From NCBI RefSeq assembly GCF_037126465.1, contig NC_088202.1, forward strand, positions 31,170,213-31,234,212: 64,000 nt of DNA, in the 5' to 3' direction. Positions 56,033-64,000 of the stretch are shown one piece after another (positions within the stretch are counted from its first letter, which is position 1; each line of letters opens with the position of its first letter). The DNA is from Ornithodoros turicata (lineage: Eukaryota > Arthropoda > Arachnida > Ixodida > Argasidae). Position numbers and translations under genes: made by a program. The notes below the pieces were generated by a model. The model did no database searches. It was not told the origin of the DNA and was given only the letters and a program-made list of their open reading frames with translations.

Positions 56033-59000
56033 CTAGTCACGTTCCACGGTGTTTGGCAATAGGCACACATAAGACATGTCATCTGCAGGAAAATCAATAA
56101 AAAGGCAAGGGCTTGCTATATCCTCTGGCTCAATCACATATAGCGTCCTAAGCTGTGACAGAAAACAACTTCTTATGTGCCCAGAGAATGGCAGCAATGT
56201 AACCGTGCTTTCAACCAACTTCTTGCAGAGAAGGTAACACTTTTGCTCCCCTCTTACAACCACCCGGAGTACTCTCTCGATCTTCAAAAAATCCCCATTA
56301 GTCCATACAACTACACTGCTGTCACTTTTGCTGGCTTTTGAGTAGGAGCTGCTGTGGTACAGCTGGTTTTTCACAACAAAGCGGTAATACTCCAGAGCAG
56401 CTGTAACATGTACATTTGTGAGCAATCTCAGAGCATCCTGTTCCTCAGGTTTGAAGTAGGTAACATGCTTTGGAGTGCCGAGCATGCATGCATTGCTCAC
56501 GTACTCAAAGTTTTTTAGCGGCTCATTGCCAAGAATGCTGTGACACATATCTTTTATCTTTGGTGACAATGGTAACAATGTTACCAGCATATCAAGCTGC
56601 TGTGACATAAGTACTCGTTCGATCACTTGCTGTGGCATGCCCTTCGCAGCAGTAATGTTCCTTACCAACACGCCATTGCCGCCTTCGAACACGAAGGCTG
56701 AATGTGCCCAGAGTGGTCCGAGAAATTTGACTCCCTTTGTCAAGTGGAGCAGCTGATGTATATTGTAGGTCATGCTGCTGTCACCATAGAGCCTTTGTGT
56801 ACGTGCCACAAAAGTTTGTAGCAGGTTTTCTGAAAAGGACACATCGGAATAGTTGTAATTTGAATGGTCACGACCTCAAAGGAGAAATGAGCAGGAACTG
56901 GTAGTGCATAAGATGTCCGAGAGGTTTTGTGTGGTGCATGTATTACAAACTGTTTTGAAAACAGCCCTGCTTTAGCAAGGTAGGAGGTTGGCTAGTTGGT
57001 ACAGTGTCGTAACTGAGGAGCGCACACAGACGATGACACAGAACAGCACCCGTCCGTATCTGTTTTGTGTCCTCATTTCTCGCTGCTCCACGGTTATGAG
57101 CTTTGCTTTCGTTGCAACGTGGAAACAGATAAAGCCACATAGAAACCGGCAAAACATCAGCAGCATTACATTCATATTTTATCAGATGCCTCGTATGTAT
57201 TGCAATCAAAGATGGGGTGTAATCATTTCAAAGCCCATAACCCGGGGATACACAGGATCACATGAACACATGCAGGTTGTCCCGGAGACAGGTTGGCTAA
57301 TAAAGAACACTTTCAAAAGAAAACCACCACTCTACCAGAACGCATGTGTTAAAAACAGGCCGATCTTACAATGCAGCACATGTTTAATACAAGTCTCGAT
57401 GCAGCGACATCAGTTTTCCCCAGAAAAGTCAAGGATCCTGTTCGCACTTAGCTGGGTCCCTGTTATTACCTATTCAAAGAGGTTCATTTGCGTTGTGTCT
57501 AAATAGATAAGTCAGCAACTTACCAGCATGACGGAGCAAGCCTGGCCTTATTTCTGTCAGGAGTAGGTGGTGCGTGGCTTCGACAAGGAGGCTCAGGTGC
57601 TTCCAGTATAATGAAGAAATAATTCACGCAGTGCAAGGCAAGCAGTAGAACAGTAACCAATGCCGCCACTCGCTGGCTTTCCAGTAGGCCCGCTCAGCCA
57701 GTGAGCGAGGAAGCCGTGTGAAGCAGTGTGGTGGTCGAATGGTCACGAGCCGCCTGTTTATCGCAGCAACGTTGCCTGTAACACAATTGATGGATCGCAT
57801 GTCATAAACACACGTGTTATTGTCAAGCAATGTCCACATTACATTTGGTGTCACTCCCACATCTAAGTTGCTAATCATACTAATAATAGCTTAACTCGTA
57901 ACCATTAATAGGTTGCTCACCTGTGCTGATGAGGGTCAGAATGTGCTCTGTGACTTGCTTTGTGACACCCAGCAGTACACAGTGCATGTAGTCAACAGTT
58001 TGACTCCACACCAAGTCGAAGGTTGTCAGATTTATCAATGCAGATGGCCCCTTCACTCCGTTGATGGTGCACTGCATGTCCAGGGCCATTTTCATGTCCC
58101 TCACAACCATTTCAGTGGTGCGCTCGCTGTGTGGCTCTTCCGCTGGGAACCTCATGATCCCTAAATAAAAAAAAGTACATAAGTAAATACTGCAATCTCA
58201 TCATGAAGAAATAAAGAAACACATAGAAAAAAGCACCTCTCACCATCAATATATGTTCCAGGAACATAGCACCATGTGCAGGGGAGATACCAATTGAAAG
58301 AAACATGGTTCTGCACCATGGCACGTGCAGGGGTGTCCACACAGCAACAGATTGGTAGCACCTTAGATGTGATCACTTCCTCCTTTTGCCTCCACACAAT
58401 TGTCTTGTTCTTGTTGATCTCCTCCACGAACTTTTCCAAAAACATTGCCATGTTGGGATGCTTCTTCCCGAACCACAGGCCGATCAGCATACAGTTTTTG
58501 AACCTAACTTGTGGTGGAAGTTCATTGAGGATATACTGAATCGGCCACACAGACACCTTCGATGAGGACCACACAGGACTCCCGTCTGTATTAAAGGTAA
58601 TAGTGAGGTCCATAGCAGAGAGAGCCCCATCATCCCGCAGTTTCGTACAAAGAGCGGCATTAGTGATGTCGGTCACGCCATCTTTATCTGGAGAAGCGGC
58701 TATGGCCTTCAGGTTGTCATAAAGCGTGTCACAGTTTTTCTTCACAACATGCTTCATTTGTTGCGAGAAGTTCAAAATGCTAAAGAAGCTACCAGCATTT
58801 CTGAGTTCTTTCTGTTCGTATGCTCTGTGGCATACATCACATGTTAGCTTCGCATCATCATTTCCTTGAAGAAGCATGCTGCAATCTTCGCAATAGTAAT
58901 GATATCTGACATCAGCTCCTGTCTTCGGAGCCCAAAGCTTCCTCAGCATATAAAGGCTGCGCGGGACAACTTCACACCCAAATAGTGTATTGATCAACTT

Positions 59001-59542
59001 TAACAAATCCTCGACTGCTGCCCATGTCAATGAATGACCGGCTGCAAAGGCAGTTACAAGTGCTACTGCTTCAGCTTTCTTTATCGTCGAGTGCGGGATC
59101 GTCTCTTCACCAAATTCACTGATACAATTAGCGAGAAGTTCCGCTTGCTCCAGTAACGGAACAGTGTTATCTTCCTCTGTCCCATCGCGTGCTCCATTAG
59201 CTTCCCCGTCTGGGTCTACCGCTTGCCCCAGTAACAGCACAGAGTCATCTTCGTTTGTCTCTCTATGCGCTCCGCTAGCGTCCCTGTTTGGATCTACCGC
59301 TTGTCCCACTAGCGGTACGGTGTCGTCATCCGTCCCTCCATGTGCTTCGTTAACTTCCGTGCCTAGGCGTATGCCGCTGTCCAGGAGGTGCGTAACAAAG
59401 TCGGCCGGCTCGCTTTCAGTCTCTACGTTGTTCACTGCTGCACTCGCCGTACTCGTATTTGCGTAGGGCACCGCTGCATCAGATGTGGTGCAGTCAGTGC
59501 TGCAACCCTGTTCAGCATTCCGTAATGGCTTAACCAGTCTTT
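56033..59542 (-). CDS. CACTA/EnSpm (Tnp2-type) transposase, near-intact
   Basis: Minus-strand exons, all in phase: 59542 or later to 58244 (donor GATG|GTGAGA), 58160-57921, 57775-57524, 56829-56033. Seen in order: an acidic N-terminus with three ~26-residue repeats (VPLVGQAVDPN type); a C-x2-C pair of knuckles (YYCEDCSMLL, LTCDVCHRAYEQ); the Tnp2 core LTITFNTDGSPVWSSSKVSV and NCMLIGLWFGKKHPNM; VDYMHCVLLGVTKQ; INRRLVTIRPP...LPRSLAERAYWKASEW; and a C-terminal DUF4218-like part (MTYNIHQLLHL, GPLWAHSAFVFEGGNG). This is the catalytic protein of metazoan CACTA elements. One TGA at 57624-57626, between LLFYCLPCTA and IISSLYWKHL, breaks the frame in exon 3; no frameshifts were found. A possible upstream exon (59681-59579, MDDHSQVGSSEEHN) has a good donor but no in-phase acceptor, so the N-terminus is unresolved. 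Confidence 0.85.
56985..57130. repeat. Possible SINE-like insertion in the last CACTA intron
   Basis: GGTTGGCTAGTTGGTACAGT (tRNA-like head), then CACACAGACGATGACACAGA and TCTGTTTTGTGTCCTCATTT. Resembles tRNA-headed tick repeats in layout; no target duplication seen. Confidence 0.35.
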
Positions 59543-59689
59543 AATACCGTGTTGAACGCGGGACTGTGAACGGCTCACCTTTGTTTAAGTACTGCTTTCT
59601 CCGTTTCACATTTCGCGGTTGTGTTTCGGGGCTGCACAAGTTATGCTCTTCACTTGAACCAACCTGACTGTGATCGTCCATTGTTCAGG

Positions 59690-60266
59690 CATTAAATAGA
59701 GTTCAAACTCGACCTTGAAGCTGTTTTTTTTTGTTTTTCACAGTATGCAGCGCATTGTCTGGCGATATACGGCTTTCGCAAACACAGGGGGACAACGTCG
59801 GAATCCGGCGTGGGAAGCTGATTGTGATAGCGATGGGCATGAAAGGGCTTTAGCTGGACTACTGGGAACACGGCACTGACTGGGAATCATGCTGGCCATT
59901 GCAAAATTGGCGATAGTTTATGACATGGAAGGGCCGGAATGTTGCAATTAACAAGCGCAGCATGCACGTACTGCTCAATCGTGAAACTGAAACCGAAACT
60001 CGCATTAGCTAGCACGGTATTCAGTAAACAGTTCCCCTGGTGCTTTGGAATGCTCCACAAAAGAAAAGTAATGAAAAACAATTGCAATAAAAGAAACGTG
60101 AGATTCAGAAGAGAGCACTTCTTTTTCTTTTTATTCATAGAGAGGGCTTCTCGCCAGGTGGACGCTGCCCGCTCTTTGTTTGGCTGGCCGGGTTGAATTG
60201 GCGCGTTGCACTTGTTGGAAATCTGCATTTACTGTGAAATTTTGTGCATACTTCTGAGTGTGCGCA
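59690..60266. other. Intergenic; likely 5' region of the BEND5-like gene
   Basis: Lies between the divergent CACTA gene and the BEND5-like ATG. No promoter motif was identifiable with confidence. Confidence 0.3.
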
Positions 60267-63013
60267 ATGTATGCCTACGTGAAGTATGAGGACACGATAG
60301 AAGCGATTCTAGCAGTCTCACGAATTAAGAGCTTCCGTCCCGACTCTCTGAATGACTTTAACCCTTCCCACGTGGTTTATGCGTACTGGAGAAGCCCCGA
60401 TGGCGCCTTTGAGGACTACTATCCGGCAAAAATCATCATGCTGAAAGGTATGTTTTCGTTCTTTATAATAGAAGCCAGTGCATATATCTTGGGCATGACG
60501 TATGTAGTTCACAAAAAAAAATTTGTTTGTATTTAATACGAAACTGCGCCAGGTGAGCTACTTCTGTCGAACATTGCATTTCATGATCGCTTATAATTAC
60601 CCCTGGATTAATTTAAAACGTAATGCATCGATCCGATGGGACTGATTGGTTTCTTGTAAGTTAATTGTACTATACGCTCCGCAAGCCCGCGAGTTTAGTG
60701 CGCATCACGTCACTGTGACGTTTCTAGGACGCTCCCGATTGGCCGAAGGAACCATGTGCGCGCTTCAAGAAGGTAAACAAAGGCACATTCGATGCACGGA
60801 GTGCCCCTGGGAGGGCCAAAACAGCTCTGGTTTCTGTATTAGAGGTCCCACTTTTCGTTGGGAATGATCTTGGTTTACCGGCGAAAGACAAACGAAAGGT
60901 TAACGCAATATATTTGCTGAAGTTTCAACTATTCGGCTCTCGTTTAAGTTCGCTTGTGCGAGCACCCTGCAAACATTTTCCCCATTTTGTTCAAATTACG
61001 GTCTCACTGAGTTGACAGCTGTCTAGGGGAACAGCGAGTGTCCTCGTAGACATGGAAAATTCAATAATAATAATTGGGTGTTTACGTCGCGAGACAACTG
61101 AGATGGAAAATTCAGTCACATGGCAGCTGCAATGGTCTAAACTACCGTGAACGACAGGACGACGACAACCGTGCCTCAGCACGCGTACGAACTTCCGTCT
61201 TCCACTGTGAAGCAACTGGAGCCTGGTGCAGTTGCACCCGAACAGACAATGATCATGCTTGTTCCTGGTTCATTCCACTGTTAGTAGACGTTAGAACTAC
61301 TATGAGACCACTCAAAACAGCACATTAAACTGTGACCTGCCGCGGCGCTCTTCGTCACTGTCACGAAAGCAGAGCCTTGGGAGTGCGCCGTGTTTGAACA
61401 CTTTCTGTAGTCAACGTAAATCACTGCACAACACACACGCACACAAACACTCCGGTCGTAGAATGCCGTTTGAACCCGACAGCAGCAGCAACAGTTAATC
61501 GCGTTCTCTCACCGTCAGCGAATCCGTGTGCGCTTTGGAAATAAATAAGTGACACTACATCCAAATGCGACGAAGTACAGTCATAAATGCAGCAGGTGTT
61601 TAACACCGTATCACTTAGCAAAGCGGAAAACACACAAAACGTATGGCGGGTTCCCTGACGTTTACCTTTCTCTGGTTCGCACGTGGAGGCGACAGGGGCC
61701 TTGGCGAGTAGGAGCGCGGCACGCCGCCGCGCACGTCATTTTACACCCTCGCCCTCTTCTGCTGCGCAGAAACGTACTTGCGGAGCGTATAGTAACGGTG
61801 CCTCGAGGACTATGCACGTATTGAACAAAGGACATGCCGCGCAGAAGTAATGCTTTCGTAACGGTTCAGTTAGGTATAGCTAGGTTATTGCAGCCAAGTT
61901 TTTAAAGTCAAATTCATCCGTACTGTACTGTATTAGCCCCATGTGGGTTCCGAACATGAGCAAACGATAGCACTGAACCGTAGCGAAAAAAGACTCTCTG
62001 TAATAATCCGAAACTATACAGCATATCGAGTGTTTGAGTCCTTAGTTCCTTTCCTTGTTGGCTGTCTAAGCGGGATTTCTGTCCAACAACACGTACGTGA
62101 GGAGTAACGTTAGGTTAGCTTTCGAACAACTTTTTCGTACGCGCGTGTGAAGGCGGATTTCAGTTTGCCTTACGTTGAATTGATCTGCTACAACGAATGA
62201 AGAAGAAAAATCAAATAAATTGATAAATTGACAAGCGTTCTAAAGATTTCTTGGTTCCTAGATGATGCTTGTATCAGAGACTGTTAGCAACTTTTTTTTT
62301 TCTTTTTTAGCCGACTGACACGAAATTGTGAACATGAACACATCATTTAGCCTAGCTGAGCCTTTTCTTTTTGTTTATATTGCCACCATTAAATCGACCA
62401 CACTTGGGTGTGCCACAGAGAGTTCTTTTGTGATACTCATTTTTATCCAGTCTCTTTTTATCCAGTCTCCAGAAACCTATGGCGTGGCCTTCATAACATT
62501 TGAGTTTTATTGCAGAATCCCTGCAGGAAATGTGCAAAACACTGACAGGAATGCACAAGCAAATACCAGAAATATTTGAGGATGAAGGAGAGCCCCAATC
62601 TGTGGTGAGGAATTGACTTCTATAACTGTCGATCTGTCTTATCGTGTTTGGCATGTACAGGTATTCACTTTCTTTTTTATCAAACAGTCACACTTGTCAG
62701 AGACCCCTACGAAAAAGCAGAGGACCGCAAACATCAGAACAGCAAAAAACAGAGGCCTTAAGCGGATTCTAGAGGTACACAAAGAAAATAACGACCACTG
62801 CACACAAAATTCTGGCATATTTGGTAAAGCCCTTTAAACTGAGTAGGACATTTACGTTGTTTCTAACTGCATCAAAATTTATCAGAGGGACATGTATTTC
62901 AGATATTGTGCCTGCAGCATCCCCATCTGTTGATGTTCAGCCTACATCAGCTTTTAGAAACCTGAGGGCTGCGCTGAAAATAGTTGAAGACGGTGAAGAC
63001 ACTTCTTCCCCAG
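60267..63013 (+). CDS. BEND5-like gene, first four exons (partial)
   Basis: Exons by splice signal and phase: 60267-60447 (AAAG|GTATGT), 62516-62604 (TTGCAG acceptor; GTG|GTGAGG), 62688-62823 (AACAG; TTTG|GTAAAG), 62903-63013 (TTTCAG; CCAG|GTGACA). The protein starts MYAYVKYEDTIEAILAVSRI then KSFRPDSLNDFNPSHVVYAYW, strongly like the N-terminal region of BEND5-type proteins (MYAFVRF..., DFSPRS...VYAVY), whose C-terminal BEN domain binds DNA in transcriptional repression. Exon 2 gives ESLQEMCKTLTGMHKQIPEI; exon 3 is basic (TPTKKQRTANIRTAKNRGLK); exon 4 gives DIVPAASPSVDVQPTSAF. The BEN domain itself is not in the window and should follow on later exons. The frame is intact. The ATG at 60267 is chosen over the earlier GTG. 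Likely a host gene, although tick genomes contain many such paralogues. Confidence 0.72.
60448..62515 (+). other. Intron 1 of the BEND5-like gene
   Basis: 2,068 bp. Contains the dispersed 20-mer GTGTTTACGTCGCGAGACAA at 61078 (also at 35435), a short (CA)n run at 61430-61448, and no recognised gene. Confidence 0.5.
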
Positions 63014-63710
63014 GTGACAATTGAACCCCCGCATGCAATAAGGGGATAAGTCAACTTATCCCCTTTTGAGTATTTGTGTTGCAATGGCATGTATGTACTA
63101 GTAAGGTACGCTCCAAAGAAAATTTAAAGGGGCACTAAAATGTAAAAACAAGTTCACTTCAAATCACGTTCGACGCCATGTTAATTTTGTTCTTGTTATC
63201 ACAATTCAAAACTTCGATTCCATTACGAAGCTAGAATAAAAAATATGAGAGACTCTGTCATGCTTCGGCGCTAAGCAGTGAATGTCGTTTCAGCTTGTGC
63301 ATCAGTGTTTTTACTCCATGTTGCACGTGCCATGCCATGGAGAAGCCCCGGCGAAAAACATAGTGCGCATTGGGATGCTGATTGGCGTCGCTGTCCGAAG
63401 GACGTGAAAATAAATGTTGTCAGTGAAACACTTGCAAGAACTGGTGTAGGCTACTATTCAGTTAATCGGTATTGGAAAATGAAGCTGTGCGCACCGTGCT
63501 GCACTTATGCGGAACACCTTCGATCTGACCTGTTCCAGATCCATACGGCCACGATAGGTATGCGCGACCTTCTCCTGCTGTCTCATTGGAAGCCGCTAAC
63601 CGTCACGTCCTGTGGATCCCATTTATTGCCGCTAAAGACGGCTTCGTTTTTACTGCGTTTTTTTTTTCTCTTCCTAAACGGTAGCGCTGTGTGAACTAAT
63701 TTTGCTCGTA

Positions 63711-64000
63711 CAGTCGACCCCCGTTTATCCGGACTTCAGTTATCCGGATCAGTATCCGGACAAAAGGCACGGGAACGGATTTTCCTCCATGTATTTTGTT
63801 CTCGTTTATCCGGACTTCAGCTTCCGGACTCGGACAAGAATTCCAGGGAACGAAAGTCGAAAATTCTTGTAATCCAGCTTCAGTTATCCGGACTACCGTG
63901 AATAAGAGGAGACGCTGACCCCACTTCGTCACCATTTTCGCTGCGTTTGGGTTATTCCCGTCACACGTCAGTGACCTACATTCTCCTGAAGGGGACACAA
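63711..64000 (+). mobile_element. Left end of a pogo/Tigger-like element, cut by the window
   Basis: After TA, CAGTCGACCCCCGTTTATCC opens a sequence with repeated TTATCCGGACTTCAG motifs (four times to about 63895). This is the terminal and subterminal style of pogo/Tigger elements and is related to the ends of the MITE at 4712. Confidence 0.6.

Noticed and set aside
57000..57506. 172-codon plus-strand frame
   Set aside because: Lies in the intron of the minus-strand CACTA gene and overlaps a SINE-like repeat; no motif.
59539..59681. First CACTA exon joined by a 40-bp intron
   Set aside because: The only AG acceptor would give a 40-base intron and the wrong phase; left as an unresolved N-terminus.
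63278..63694. 138-codon frame as a further BEND5-like exon
   Set aside because: No BEN-domain character and no phase-compatible splice signals; a long T-run interrupts its end.

Overview
This is a gene-poor, transposon-saturated stretch of a eukaryotic nuclear genome. Coding regions are split by GT-AG (once GC-AG) introns, non-LTR and LTR retrotransposon pieces are present, and at least five DNA-transposon superfamilies are stacked on one another. The repeat mixture (CR1/L2-like LINE, BEL/Pao, tRNA-derived SINEs, P/THAP9-like, PIF/Harbinger, CACTA, hAT and many TA-flanked foldback MITEs), a Gly-Tyr-Leu secreted peptide and a BEND5-like gene suggest a chelicerate, most likely a tick. That assignment is inference. 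No rRNA, functional tRNA, CRISPR or prokaryotic operon was seen.

Layout. 0-6 kb: relics of a BEL/Pao LTR element (end of the LTR, primer-binding site, gag start, gag zinc-knuckle region) interrupted by a decayed P-element/THAP9-like transposase and two MITEs. 8.8-16.7 kb: a TA-flanked element with about 380-bp inverted ends encloses a two-gene PIF/Harbinger transposon (Myb-like gene on +, HARBI1-like transposase on -), which itself contains a 1.4-kb palindrome. 18.2-18.5 kb: a small secreted Gly/Tyr/Leu-rich peptide gene on -. 19-30 kb: mostly unassigned DNA with SINE-like copies and a 2.9-kb foldback element at 25.7-28.6 kb. 30.1-35.1 kb: a full-length LINE with both ORFs open and a 5' array of 199-bp monomers. 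38.2-46.4 kb: a THAP-gene remnant followed by a P/THAP9-like element whose THAP exon is split by a SINE and by a 2.17-kb TA-flanked element that contains a further 0.88-kb foldback MITE. 47.3-53.6 kb: a 3,554-bp palindromic hAT-type element with a perfect 8-bp target duplication, inside a roughly 105-bp tandem repeat array. 56.0-59.7 kb: a multi-exon CACTA/EnSpm transposase on -, nearly intact. 60.3-63.0 kb: the first four exons of a BEND5-like gene on +, running off the window. A pogo/Tigger-like end begins at 63.7 kb.

The genes do not form a pathway. Most recognised coding sequence is for transposition: two-protein Harbinger (DNA-binding adaptor plus nuclease), LINE ORF1/ORF2, P/THAP9, CACTA. 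The two plausible host genes are the secreted peptide and the BEND5-like gene. The strongest points of interest are the intact LINE with promoter-like monomers, the hAT palindrome built of about 108-bp repeats, and the datable insertion series in the THAP exon.
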